Part shown: positions 1 through 8,332 of the stretch, one piece after another | Layout of the letters: every line of letters begins with the position of its first letter | How positions within the stretch are numbered: position 1 is the stretch's first letter | DNA from: Chloroflexota bacterium | GTDB taxonomy: Bacteria > Chloroflexota > Dehalococcoidia > Lucifugimonadales > Lucifugimonadaceae | Direction of reading: 5' to 3' | NCBI GenBank assembly: GCA_002721615.1 | Contig: PBKW01000020.1 | Location: 1 to 35,975, forward strand | DNA: 35,975 nucleotides | The notes under the pieces: model-generated | Databases searched by the model: none | What the model was told of the DNA's origin: nothing | The model's input: the letters and a program-made list of their open reading frames with translations, nothing else | Made by a program: the position numbers and the translations under genes

Positions 1-884
1 ACAGGTAAATTGAAGATTAAAATATGTAAAATTTGAAAAAGAAAAAAATTTAAAGGGTTTTTAAATGCTAAAAATGCATTTTTTTCAAATCCTTTCCATA
101 TTTCACTCAAAGACTCGTACATCCTTACTTGAATGATGTTCATTCCATTGATACATATTGATTTGTATCCTGATGCTCTCCATTTCCTTGCAAGTAAGGT
201 GTCTTCAAATATTTCCTTTTTTACTAATGAATGTCCTCCTATTTTTTTATAAACATCTTTATTTACTAAAATACATGCCCCATGGGCTAATCCTAAAGAA
301 CTTTTATTAGAAAATTTGTTAATTAATGTAGGGTAAAAAGTGAACACAACAAAATTCAATAAAGGCATCATTAGTTTTTCAGAGAAAGATTTCATCTGAA
401 TTTTTGGCCATGCTGAAATAAAAGTAAATCCATCTTCAGTTTTTTTCATTAAAGAAGTGATGGAATTAGGTAGTAATTCAGTATCAGCATCAATAAACAA
501 TAACCATTTTGATTTTGCAAGTTTTGAAAGTTCAAAACATGCATGATTTTTCCCACTCCATCCTTGAGGTAGAATTTTTCCTCTAATTACTTTGATAATT
601 GAATTTGAGTTGGATAATGCTTTTACAACACTATATGTATTGTCGTCTGAGTTGTCATCGTAAATTATTATTTCTTCTATTCTCTCTGATTGATTTAAAC
701 ATTTTGAGATACATTTGATGATTTTAGATTCTTCATTCCGTGCAGGTATTAAGATAGAAATTTTTTCATTGGTATCGTTATTTTCTGATTTAACTATATT
801 CCACGTCCAAAAAACTAAAAAACAATTTACAAAGCTTATAGAACTAATAACAAGTATGAGAATCTGTATGTAATCTATTATCAT
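1..884 (-). CDS. Family 2 glycosyltransferase, membrane-anchored, carotenoid cluster (3' end cut by window edge)
   Basis: This reading frame starts at ATG 884 and stays open to base 1, so about 294 residues are visible and the C-terminus is missing. Residues 5-28 form a hydrophobic membrane segment. Then come a GT-A beginning (SILIPARNEE, 43-52), a YDDNSDD nucleotide-sugar segment (75-81) and a DAD metal-binding motif (132-134). A later FEDTLLARKWRASGY stretch is like the EDxxL acceptor region of processive GT2 enzymes. The next hydrophobic stretch begins near the edge. It lies one base after the hydrolase stop and ends the crtB-crtI-hydrolase unit, so it probably glycosylates a carotenoid or its carboxylate, as CrtQ does for diaponeurosporenoate. 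That role is inferred from context. Other hydrophobic acceptors, such as hopanoids or lipids, are possible. Confidence 0.82.
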   Translation of the reverse strand, partial: MIIDYIQILILVISSISFVNCFLVFWTWNIVKSENNDTNEKISILIPARNEESKIIKCISKCLNQSERIEEIIIYDDNSDDNTYSVVKALSNSNSIIKVIRGKILPQGWSGKNHACFELSKLAKSKWLLFIDADTELLPNSITSLMKKTEDGFTFISAWPKIQMKSFSEKLMMPLLNFVVFTFYPTLINKFSNKSSLGLAHGACILVNKDVYKKIGGHSLVKKEIFEDTLLARKWRASGYKSICINGMNIIQVRMYESLSEIWKGFEKNAFLAFKNPLNFFLFQILHILIFNLP

Positions 885-885
885 A

Positions 886-1635
886 TTAATTTTGATTAGA
901 GTTGAAAATAATTTTACTAATTTTCTTTGGAGCTTCTTCTATAGGGAGATGCCCAACTTTTTTTAGTTCAATTATTGTGGAGTTTTCCCAAATTTTTTGA
1001 TAATAATTTAGGCTTTTGAATACGGATTTGAATGTTTTGTCTCCATGAATAATGGTTATGGGGCAACTAATGTTTTCAAGAGCTGTTGTGTTCTCTAATT
1101 CTACAAGCATTTTAAGATAATTTAGAGAAACATCAGAATCAATATTTTTAAAAGATGAAGTCATATTAGTTTCCTTTTGTTTTTTACTTGATAAAGATAA
1201 ATTAGTAATTATTCTTCCAAGAGGGTTTTTAAATGTAGTTTTATATGCATATTCTCCAAAAAATTTATTTGTGAAAATTTTAAAATACCAAGGCGCATAT
1301 GAAAAAGGATCAATTAAATACATGTGAGACACGTTAATTTTCATGGATTTAGAAACTAATACTGCTAGTAGAGCTCCACTACAATTACCTAAAATTTTCA
1401 CCGGTTTATTTTCAGATACTTTTAATATTTTCTCTGTGATATGTTCAATTAATTTGGGAAGGTTCCATTCAGATAAAACAGATGATTTTCCATAACCAGG
1501 GAGATCTAGATTTATCATTGAGTAATCTTTATGTACTAGATTTTTTAGAGGAAGAAATGTTTGATGAGAGCCTCCCCATCCATGAATTCCAATTAGTATT
1601 TGCTTACCATTTCCATATTTTTCAGCGTAAATCAT
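886..1635 (-). CDS. Alpha/beta hydrolase with Cys nucleophile
   Basis: A 249-residue alpha/beta-hydrolase-fold protein. It has the oxyanion segment HGWGG (18-22), a nucleophile elbow GNCSG (83-87) with cysteine at the usual serine position, the acid HGD (D199) and the base GHLP (H229). The complete triad is therefore Cys-Asp-His, as in dienelactone hydrolases rather than ordinary lipases. There is no signal peptide. The start ATG overlaps the end of crtI by 14 bases, and its stop lies one base before the glycosyltransferase start, so it is part of the carotenoid operon. It may act on an ester or acyl group of the carotenoid end product, for example as an acyltransferase or esterase; the substrate cannot be told from sequence. 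Fold is confident, role is not. Confidence 0.8.
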   Translation of the reverse strand: MIYAEKYGNGKQILIGIHGWGGSHQTFLPLKNLVHKDYSMINLDLPGYGKSSVLSEWNLPKLIEHITEKILKVSENKPVKILGNCSGALLAVLVSKSMKINVSHMYLIDPFSYAPWYFKIFTNKFFGEYAYKTTFKNPLGRIITNLSLSSKKQKETNMTSSFKNIDSDVSLNYLKMLVELENTTALENISCPITIIHGDKTFKSVFKSLNYYQKIWENSTIIELKKVGHLPIEEAPKKISKIIFNSNQN

Positions 1636-3121
1636 TTTCTATCCTATCTGCTGTTAACTTTCCACTAATGGTAACCATTGGTAATCCTGTTCCGGGACTC
1701 GTGCTCGCTCCAGTAAAATATAGATTTGAAATTTTTGATTTATTTTTTTTTCTGAAAGGGCCAATGTTACTTAAGTTATGTGACAAACCAAAGGCTGAAC
1801 CTTTAAATAAACCGAATTGAGATTTCCAATCTTGAGGTGTTAAGACTTTTTCATAACATATATCTTCTTGATAAAAATTTATATTATGTTTTCTAAATTT
1901 TTCTATTACTAAATTTTTGATTTCAGGCACTGATTTTTCTAGGGTGATATTTGAAGAATGATTTCCAACAATTGGAAGAGGAATTAATACAAATAGTGTT
2001 GAATGGTTCTTGGGTGCCAAATCAGGATCTGTAGTAGTAGCAGAACTTGTATAAAAAGGTAATCCTGAGGGAATTATTTTTTTGTAAAATAAATCTTCGA
2101 AAGTTTTTTTATAATCTCTAGGTAGAAAAATCATATGATGAGGAAAATTTATCTTCTTTTTTACTCCCCAATAAAAAGTTAGTACAGATGGGGTCATTGG
2201 CAATTTTTCATAACTTCGTTTTTGGGCGTTTGTTGGGTTTGATATTAATTCTGTCATTGTAGTAGGCAAATCTAGGTTAGAAACAATTAGATCAAAATTT
2301 AATTCTGTTCCATCAGTTGTTTTAATACCTCTAGCTTTTTTATTATTTATAATTATTTCTGAAATATTTGTGTTCTTATAGACTTGAACACCTAACTTAT
2401 TCAATATTTTTTCCAATGATTCTATGAGAGAATACATGCCTCCTTTAGGCATCCATAATCCATACATAATTTCTCCATAAGGCAAAATAGAAAAGAAGCC
2501 TGGAATATCATAAGGAGAACCACCTAAATACATAGAATAAGAACCGAATGCTTCAATCACATGATTGTTTGAAAAATATTTTGATAAGTCTTTATGCATC
2601 GAAGAGATCATGCTTCCTGTTATGATTTCTCTAATCCCTAAATTTTTGGCCCAGGATAATGGGTTATCGAGGTTTTTATTAAGTAATTTTTTAAAAGCTA
2701 TATCATATCTAGATTTATTTTTATTAAGAAATTTTTGAAGATTTCTATTATTTGAACCCTCTAGTCTTTGTATTTCATGATTTAAATCTGCATAATCACC
2801 AGAAATATTAAAATGTTCTCCATTATCCCAAAGAAATTTAACTCCTGATTTTACTTCTAATAATTCAATATGATTTTCAAAATTTTCTCCTGCAGCTTTG
2901 AATAATTCTTTAAAAACCCAGGGATAATTTAATAAGGAAGGACCTAGGTCAAATTTGAAGCCTTCTTCTTCAATTACATTACATCTTCCTCCCAAAGAAT
3001 TATTTTTTTCAAAGATAGTTACTTCAAAACCTCTTGATGCTAAATGAATCGAAGCTGATATTCCTCCCATTCCAGCTCCAATAATTGCTATTTTTTTTTG
3101 AGACTTTAATTTATTTTTCAT
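1622..3121 (-). CDS. crtI: Phytoene desaturase / carotenoid dehydrogenase CrtI
   Basis: A 499-residue FAD-dependent carotenoid desaturase that introduces double bonds into phytoene or an equivalent. The N-terminus has the dinucleotide fold IIGAGMGG, followed by the FEKNNSLGGR segment and the DLGPSLL stretch typical of CrtI. The C-terminus carries the GASTSPGTGLPMV flavin-binding signature seen in bacterial CrtI. Length is normal for the family. I chose ATG 3121, which overlaps the crtB stop as ATGA; an upstream in-frame TTG at 3151 would add ten residues but is less likely. It sits directly after crtB, so the two form the phytoene-to-coloured-carotenoid core. Which product (C30 or C40, degree of desaturation) cannot be read from sequence. 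No crtE or cyclase lies in the window. Confidence 0.93.
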   Translation of the reverse strand: MKNKLKSQKKIAIIGAGMGGISASIHLASRGFEVTIFEKNNSLGGRCNVIEEEGFKFDLGPSLLNYPWVFKELFKAAGENFENHIELLEVKSGVKFLWDNGEHFNISGDYADLNHEIQRLEGSNNRNLQKFLNKNKSRYDIAFKKLLNKNLDNPLSWAKNLGIREIITGSMISSMHKDLSKYFSNNHVIEAFGSYSMYLGGSPYDIPGFFSILPYGEIMYGLWMPKGGMYSLIESLEKILNKLGVQVYKNTNISEIIINNKKARGIKTTDGTELNFDLIVSNLDLPTTMTELISNPTNAQKRSYEKLPMTPSVLTFYWGVKKKINFPHHMIFLPRDYKKTFEDLFYKKIIPSGLPFYTSSATTTDPDLAPKNHSTLFVLIPLPIVGNHSSNITLEKSVPEIKNLVIEKFRKHNINFYQEDICYEKVLTPQDWKSQFGLFKGSAFGLSHNLSNIGPFRKKNKSKISNLYFTGASTSPGTGLPMVTISGKLTADRIENDLR

Positions 3122-4125
3122 TTCTTCAAATAAGACATTGGTAATTTCCAATATTTACTAAATGGTAAAGCTGTGAGTTTTTCTATTATTGAAAGACTTT
3201 CCCTATGAGAAATTGATTTCTTTGAGATAAGAATTCTTTGATTTAATTTTCTGTATAAATAAGTACATGATCTTATTGCTACATGACTGTCTTTTGAAAA
3301 ATATTTCAAACCTGTCAAAGATTTTTCATAGTATTCATCAGCTATTTTTGCCATAATTTTTCTAGCTTCGATAATTTTTTCTTCATCTGTATAGTAGAAA
3401 AAATCCTCATAATTTAATCCAACTTGATGAAGTATGTCTGTAGGTATATAGCATCTTCCTCTGTTTCTATCTTCATCAATATCTCTAATAAAATTTGTTA
3501 ATTGAAGTGCTATCCCTAGATTTCTAGAAGATTCAATAGCTAGAGGGAAGGAACCTTTGTTTATAGAACCATAAACATAAGCTAAAAAATATCCTACAAC
3601 AATTGCACTTCCGTAAATATAGTTTTCTATAAGATCTTCTATATTTGAAAAAGGTTGAGGGTTTGAATCCCTAATCATGGCATCTATGAAAGATCTATAA
3701 TAATGATAAGGAATATTGTAATTTTTTATAAGTTGTGTAAAGCCTGATATAGGAAAAGGAACATTGTTTTGAACTGATTCTTTTATAGAATTTGACCTTA
3801 ATCCTAATTCATATTTTTCAGACCATTCATATAATAAAGTTTTCTTTTTTTGTTTATTGATTTTAAATGAATCAACTATTTCATCAGGATACCTAACAGC
3901 ACAATATATTAATTCAACATTATCTCTTTTAGTTTTGGGTAAAAATCTTGTGACAATAAAAAAACTAGTGCTATGTGCTCTTAGAACTAATCTAGCTAAA
4001 TTAACTAAGTGTTCTTTCATCTTTAACTCATTTTCCATTTTGTTTAAATGAGAAGTAGATTTTTTTTCCATTTGTTCCCAGTCTTCGAAAGTCCAGACTA
4101 AGGAAATATTATTTGGGTCTTTCAT
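3118..4125 (-). CDS. crtB: Squalene/phytoene synthase CrtB
   Basis: A 335-residue trans-isoprenyl head-to-head synthase that would condense two prenyl diphosphates into phytoene (or a C30 analogue). The first aspartate motif is seen as RYPDEIVDS (D81, D85), and the second as TNFIRDIDEDRNRGR (D215, D219), followed by the CYIP segment typical of phytoene synthases. The N-terminus has about 45 residues before the conserved core. ATG 4125 has no clear Shine-Dalgarno sequence, whereas the in-frame ATG around residue 19 is preceded by a GGGA stretch, so the true start may be internal. It is the first gene of the leftward carotenoid unit, and its stop overlaps the crtI start by four bases. The adjacent crtI supports phytoene rather than squalene as product. 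Confidence 0.92.
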   Translation of the reverse strand: MKDPNNISLVWTFEDWEQMEKKSTSHLNKMENELKMKEHLVNLARLVLRAHSTSFFIVTRFLPKTKRDNVELIYCAVRYPDEIVDSFKINKQKKKTLLYEWSEKYELGLRSNSIKESVQNNVPFPISGFTQLIKNYNIPYHYYRSFIDAMIRDSNPQPFSNIEDLIENYIYGSAIVVGYFLAYVYGSINKGSFPLAIESSRNLGIALQLTNFIRDIDEDRNRGRCYIPTDILHQVGLNYEDFFYYTDEEKIIEARKIMAKIADEYYEKSLTGLKYFSKDSHVAIRSCTYLYRKLNQRILISKKSISHRESLSIIEKLTALPFSKYWKLPMSYLKK

Positions 4126-4251
4126 TTAATTTATTTTGAAATTTTAATCTTTAATTGTTAATTCAATTTTATAAGTATTTTTATCTTTGAAAAACATATT
4201 CTTAATAATAAACTAATAAATATTAAAGTTCTTACATGTTAGGAGAATAAA
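4126..4251. promoter_or_regulatory. Divergent intergenic region between crtB and the Ldh_2 gene
   Basis: This 126-base, very AT-rich gap separates two divergently transcribed units and must hold both promoters. I see no -10/-35 pair good enough to name. The right edge has a clear Shine-Dalgarno (TTAGGAG) seven to eight bases before the ATG at 4252. No hairpin or obvious operator was found. Confidence 0.4.
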
Positions 4252-5319
4252 ATGTTAGAAAGATTTCATGTTGATAAAAAAATTGCTGTTTCCGTTTCAA
4301 AACAAAAAATGAAAACTACAGTAGAACAAATCTTTTTAAAAATTGGTTTTAATAAAAAAGATGCTAAGCAAGCTACAGATGTTTTGATCTATTCAGACAT
4401 TAGAGGAATAGAAAGTCATGGAGTTAGCAATATGTTAAGAGAATATGTGAAAAGTGCTAATGATGGTGGAATTAATACTAATCCAAAATGGAAAATCACA
4501 AAAGACTTTAATGCTGTTTGTTCTATAGATAGTGATCAAGGTTTGGGTTTAGTCGTAGGTCCTCATGGAATGAAAGAGGCTATTAAAAGAGCTAAGAAAT
4601 TTGGTATAGGAGCTGTAAATGTTTATAACAGTGGACATTTTGGCCCTGCTGCTTATTATGCCCATATGGCTGTAAAAGAAAGTTTGGTAGGTTTTGCTAC
4701 TACAACAGGTGGAATAGGTGTTGCTCCTACTTTCGGTAAAACTCCAATGGTGGGACTCAACCCTTTAGGTTTTGGAGCTCCTACATCAAAAAATCCTCCT
4801 TTTATTTTTGATGCTTCAACTAGTTCTGTAGCTGGAAATAAAATTAAACTTGCGAAACGCTTAAATGTAAAAGCTATGGGAGGATGGATATCAGATTCCT
4901 CTGGAGTACCTATAATGAATGAGACTGAAATACCAGATGAATACAATATTTTACCTTTAGGAGGAACTAGAGAGATTGGTTCCCATAAAGGATATGGATT
5001 AGCAGTAATGCTTGAGATTATGACTTCAATTTTATCTGCTACAGGTGGAGGCTTAGGCCGTAGAAAAGGTTCAGCTCATCATTTTATAGCATACAATATA
5101 GATGCTTTTTCAAATCTTAATGATTTTATAAAAGATTTAGATGATTACCTAGATGATTTGAAGAAAAATCCACCTGTTCCAGGACAAGAAAGAGTAGTAT
5201 ATGCTGGCCTACTTGAGCATGAAACTGAAATAGAAAGAGAACAAAATGGAATTCCTTATCATCCTGAAGTTATAGATTGGTTTAATAGTATTACTAGTGA
5301 ACTTAATATAGATTGGTAA
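4252..5319 (+). CDS. Malate/L-lactate dehydrogenase family (Ldh_2) oxidoreductase
   Basis: A 355-residue NAD(P)-dependent 2-hydroxyacid dehydrogenase of the Ldh_2 family (malate, lactate, ureidoglycolate, sulfolactate and 2,3-diketogulonate oxidoreductases), not related to classical Rossmann-fold LDH. The family marks are visible: GIESHGVSNMLREY with H56 and R63, NSGHFG with H129, GLNPLGFGAP, and PLGGTREIGSHKGYGLA toward the C-terminus. The length is normal. The start ATG has a strong GGAG site. The next gene, an SDR, begins 20 bases after the stop, so the two are probably one operon. The substrate is likely a sugar acid or 2-hydroxy acid, judging from the SDR, mutarotase-like and MDR neighbours. 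The exact reaction is unknown. Confidence 0.88.
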   Translation: MLERFHVDKKIAVSVSKQKMKTTVEQIFLKIGFNKKDAKQATDVLIYSDIRGIESHGVSNMLREYVKSANDGGINTNPKWKITKDFNAVCSIDSDQGLGLVVGPHGMKEAIKRAKKFGIGAVNVYNSGHFGPAAYYAHMAVKESLVGFATTTGGIGVAPTFGKTPMVGLNPLGFGAPTSKNPPFIFDASTSSVAGNKIKLAKRLNVKAMGGWISDSSGVPIMNETEIPDEYNILPLGGTREIGSHKGYGLAVMLEIMTSILSATGGGLGRRKGSAHHFIAYNIDAFSNLNDFIKDLDDYLDDLKKNPPVPGQERVVYAGLLEHETEIEREQNGIPYHPEVIDWFNSITSELNIDW

Positions 5320-5339
5320 TAAATTGTGACAGGAGAAAT

Positions 5340-6278
5340 ATGAAAGTATTACTAACAGGTGGTTCAGGTATTGTAGGTCATTATGTGATAAATGAACTTC
5401 TTAAAAATAATCATGAAGTAGTTAATGCTGACAAGATAAGAATGGGAACTCTTTATCATAGTGGAACTACTGCTACAGCAAATGCCCATACAGCTATTAA
5501 GATGAGAGAGTCTTGGAATAAAATCCCTACTTTTTTTGAAGTTGATGTTACGAATTACGGTCAAGTAATTTCTGCTATGGATGGATGCCAGGCAGTAATA
5601 CATCTTGCAGCATGTCCTAGCGCAGAACACTACACAGAAGAATTTGTTTTTTTTACCAATACCACATCAATTTGGAATATTTGTAGAGCCTCTGAACAAC
5701 TTGGAATAAATAAGGTAGTTTTAGGTTCTTCTTATAATTCAATTGGAGCAATGGGGACAGCAGCTAGATGGAAGTCAAAAGAAGTTAAACCTCCAGATTA
5801 CTTTCCAATAGATCAATATCAGGGAACAAGGAGTGAAGATCCTTATTCTGTTGCTAAATGGATAGGCGAGCAAGTAGGGGATGCATTCGAAAGAAGAAAT
5901 CCCCAAATGAGTATAGCCAGTATGAGATTCAATGGAATGTGGGATGACACTACTTTTAAAAATCTTCATAGTAATCCTATCTCAGATCCTTGGGAGAGAT
6001 GTCAGGGTTTTTGGACATATCTTCACATTAAGGACGCTGCAACAGCATGTAGAATGGCTATAGAAAGTAAGGGATGGATAGGACATGAGAAATTTTTTCT
6101 AAATGCTAAAGATACTATGATCACTTTAGATACAATGGAAGCTATTAAAACTGTATATCCTAATGTTCAAATTCGTGAAAAACTTCAAGGTCATGATGCT
6201 CCTATAAAAATAGATCTTGCTAAAGAGAAATTTGGATGGACTCCAAAATATTCTTGGAGAGATAAAATTTTTAGTTAA
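5340..6278 (+). CDS. NAD-dependent epimerase/dehydratase (extended SDR), uronate-dehydrogenase-like
   Basis: A 312-residue extended short-chain dehydrogenase. The Rossmann motif TGGSGIVG (6-13) is followed by a charged/threonine-rich insert around residues 35-55, the ACP segment after HLA, the serine pair VLGSSYN (S130, S131) and YSVAK (Y169, K173), so the catalytic triad is intact. ATG 5340 is preceded by AGGAGA at an ideal distance and gives a normal N-terminus; an earlier in-frame start would lie inside the Ldh_2 gene. It follows that gene closely, as part of one catabolic unit. Members of this group include UDP-sugar epimerases and uronate dehydrogenases; the island context favours a free sugar or sugar acid as substrate. 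That is inference. Confidence 0.88.
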   Translation: MKVLLTGGSGIVGHYVINELLKNNHEVVNADKIRMGTLYHSGTTATANAHTAIKMRESWNKIPTFFEVDVTNYGQVISAMDGCQAVIHLAACPSAEHYTEEFVFFTNTTSIWNICRASEQLGINKVVLGSSYNSIGAMGTAARWKSKEVKPPDYFPIDQYQGTRSEDPYSVAKWIGEQVGDAFERRNPQMSIASMRFNGMWDDTTFKNLHSNPISDPWERCQGFWTYLHIKDAATACRMAIESKGWIGHEKFFLNAKDTMITLDTMEAIKTVYPNVQIREKLQGHDAPIKIDLAKEKFGWTPKYSWRDKIFS

Positions 6279-6284
6279 ATTGAC

Positions 6285-7154
6285 TTAAATTGCAATTAAT
6301 ATTGCTCCCAAAATTATTAATGAAGTTCCCAGTATTTTGGGAAAAGTAAGGTCTTCTTTCAGAATAAAATATCCTAGAAATATTCCTAATATTAAACTTA
6401 TTTCTCTAAATGCTGAAATATAATTTAAATTTGTGAAACTATAACAAATTATTATTAATGAATATCCAAGATACTGAAATGTTGAAGCAAAAATCAAAGA
6501 TTTCCAATGATTGAAAAAAAATGTTTTCGTTTTTTGAATTGCAATTTTTCTGATCATTGGAATTAGAATTCCAATAGCTGCAGAATTCACAAAAAATACA
6601 TATAAAAAAGGGTCTACTTCATAAGATCCTTTTTTATCAATTAATGAATAGCAAGAAATTGTTAATCCCGTTAATAAAGTGAGTAAGATACTTTTATCAA
6701 TGATTTTTTTAGTTTTTCTAACTGAAATAAATATTTGAGATATTTCAAAAAAACCTACTCCCAATATCCCTAATATTATGATAGATGATCCTAAAATAGC
6801 TGTTAATGTAATGGATTCTTTTAAAATTAAAATAGATAAAATTTGAACTAATAGTAAACCAAATCCTCTTGAAATAGGGTAGACGATATTTAGATTAGTT
6901 CTGTTGTATGATTGCCCTAAGAAAGTGAAATAACCTAGATGTAGAATCCAAGTTAAACCTATTAATATAAATCCTAAAATATTAGGTGTGTTAAATAATA
7001 ATTTGTAAACCGCTAGAGGGAAAACTAATATTGTTGTGCAAAATCCTATTAATGAGATAAATAAAGCAGGATTAGTAGATTTTTTAATTAAAATATTCCA
7101 AGAAGCATGACATAAAGCTGATATGAAAGTCAGAATTATAGCAGTAATAGTCAT
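6285..7154 (-). CDS. EamA/DMT-family membrane transporter
   Basis: A 289-residue, very hydrophobic protein with about ten predicted membrane helices arranged as two repeats, the mark of the drug/metabolite transporter (EamA) family. Each half ends with the usual glycine/isoleucine-rich helix: LGSSIIILGILGVG in the first and LGTSLIILGAILIAI at the C-terminus. It is transcribed against its neighbours, ending six bases from the SDR stop and diverging from the DUF4432 gene. Placed inside the catabolic island, it may move the substrate or product of that pathway, but family members carry amino acids, nucleosides, sugars and drugs, so the cargo is open. Confidence 0.85.
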   Translation of the reverse strand: MTITAIILTFISALCHASWNILIKKSTNPALFISLIGFCTTILVFPLAVYKLLFNTPNILGFILIGLTWILHLGYFTFLGQSYNRTNLNIVYPISRGFGLLLVQILSILILKESITLTAILGSSIIILGILGVGFFEISQIFISVRKTKKIIDKSILLTLLTGLTISCYSLIDKKGSYEVDPFLYVFFVNSAAIGILIPMIRKIAIQKTKTFFFNHWKSLIFASTFQYLGYSLIIICYSFTNLNYISAFREISLILGIFLGYFILKEDLTFPKILGTSLIILGAILIAI

Positions 7155-7188
7155 TTAAAATACTCGAATTAATTTAACTTAATTTAAT

Positions 7189-7207
7189 TTGTGGTTTTGT
7201 TTCACAA
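7189..7207. promoter_or_regulatory. Candidate operator: TTGTG-N9-CACAA inverted repeat
   Basis: An inverted repeat (TTGTG at 7189-7193, CACAA at 7203-7207) sits in the 95-base divergent region between the EamA transporter and the DUF4432 operon. Its arms and spacing resemble a dimeric repressor site, but five-base arms are common by chance in AT-rich DNA. No regulator gene is in the window. Confidence 0.25.
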
Positions 7208-7249
7208 CATTGATAATTAGTATTAATTATATTTTAAAAAGGAGCGATA

Positions 7250-8323
7250 ATGCATTATCAGAATGAAAGAAATTTTGGTTGCAGAGTATCTGATGATTGG
7301 AGTTTTAGGAATAATAAGGTAGCTATAATTGAAAACGAATTGATTCGGGTTGTAGTATTAGTTGATAAAGGAGCTGATATATATTCTTTTGTCCATAAAC
7401 CCTCGGATACTGATTATATGTGGAGAAGTGTTTGGGGTGTGAGAGATACTTCAAAATTTTTATCAACAACTGGAGATTCTTCTTGGATGGATACTTATGA
7501 AGGCGGATGGCAAAGTTGTGCTCCAACTGCAGGTAATTCTCAACAAGATTATCAAGGTGCTCCAATGGGTCAACACTCTGAAATTAGTCATATGCCTTGG
7601 GATTCTCAAATTATAAAAGATGATCCAAAAGAATGTTCAATAAAATTTTGGGTTAGAACTTATAGAACTCCTTTTTATATAGAAAAAACATTTACTGTGA
7701 AGAAAAATGACCCTTCTTTACAGATTGATTTTAAACTTACTAATGAGTCAGCAGGTAACTCTGATTGTGTTTGGCTTGAACATATTGTCTTTGGGGACCC
7801 ATTTTTAAGTGAAGAATGCAGAATTGATTTACCGAATTCAAAAATTTTAAATTTAAATGAAGGTACCTCAGGGAATAGACTTAAATCAAAAGGAAAAGGA
7901 GTTTGGCCTTTTACTGAAGGTCCAAACGGAGATGTTGATATGAGAGAAGTTCCACCAAAATCTTCAAAACTTGAAGATTTAGCTGTGTATCATGATTTAT
8001 CTGATGGTTGGTACGCTATTACCAATAAGAAAAAAAAGGTTGGTATAGGAATGCTTTTCTCAAAAGAAGTTTTTAGATATGTATGGAATTGGCAAGTTTT
8101 TGGAGGAGGTTCTGGGTATCCTTGGTATGGAAGACATTACAATCTTGGTCTTGAATTGTGTACTAGTTTACCAGATGGAAATCCTTTTCCAGGATCACAA
8201 GAGAAAACATCTTTAAATCTAAAGTCGGGAGAATCTATAGAAACATCATTGAAAGCTATAACATATGAGAGTGATACAGGTGTTAAACAAATTAAAAATA
8301 ATGGCACAATAGTAATTAATTAA
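7250..8323 (+). CDS. DUF4432 / aldose-1-epimerase-like protein
   Basis: A 357-residue soluble protein with the look of the galactose-mutarotase beta-sandwich superfamily, of the DUF4432 type. Visible marks are the N-terminal IENELIRVVVLVDKGADIYSF strand pair, the GGWQSCAPTAG loop, WLEHIVFGDPF in the middle and the WYGRHYNLGLE stretch near the C-terminus. It is rich in tryptophan and aromatics, as carbohydrate-binding proteins are. A strong AAAGGAG site precedes the ATG. The MDR dehydrogenase starts ten bases after its stop, so it heads a three-gene unit. It probably isomerises or binds a sugar ring (anomer or lactone) in the pathway. No catalytic pair can be assigned with certainty. Confidence 0.75.
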   Translation: MHYQNERNFGCRVSDDWSFRNNKVAIIENELIRVVVLVDKGADIYSFVHKPSDTDYMWRSVWGVRDTSKFLSTTGDSSWMDTYEGGWQSCAPTAGNSQQDYQGAPMGQHSEISHMPWDSQIIKDDPKECSIKFWVRTYRTPFYIEKTFTVKKNDPSLQIDFKLTNESAGNSDCVWLEHIVFGDPFLSEECRIDLPNSKILNLNEGTSGNRLKSKGKGVWPFTEGPNGDVDMREVPPKSSKLEDLAVYHDLSDGWYAITNKKKKVGIGMLFSKEVFRYVWNWQVFGGGSGYPWYGRHYNLGLELCTSLPDGNPFPGSQEKTSLNLKSGESIETSLKAITYESDTGVKQIKNNGTIVIN

Positions 8324-8332
8324 GGAGTATCA

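Noticed and set aside
1482-1820. A 112-codon plus-strand frame across the hydrolase/crtI junction
   Set aside because: It is antisense to two real genes and carries no family motif.
3122-3151. TTG start ten codons upstream for crtI
   Set aside because: The ATG at 3121 overlaps the crtB stop as ATGA, the usual coupling form, and gives a normal length.
4126-4251. Riboswitch or attenuator in the longest gap
   Set aside because: The gap is only 126 AT-rich bases with no GC-rich stems or terminator-like U tract.
5313-5339. Upstream start for the SDR gene inside the Ldh_2 gene
   Set aside because: ATG 5340 has a strong AGGAGA site and places the Rossmann motif at the normal distance from the N-terminus.
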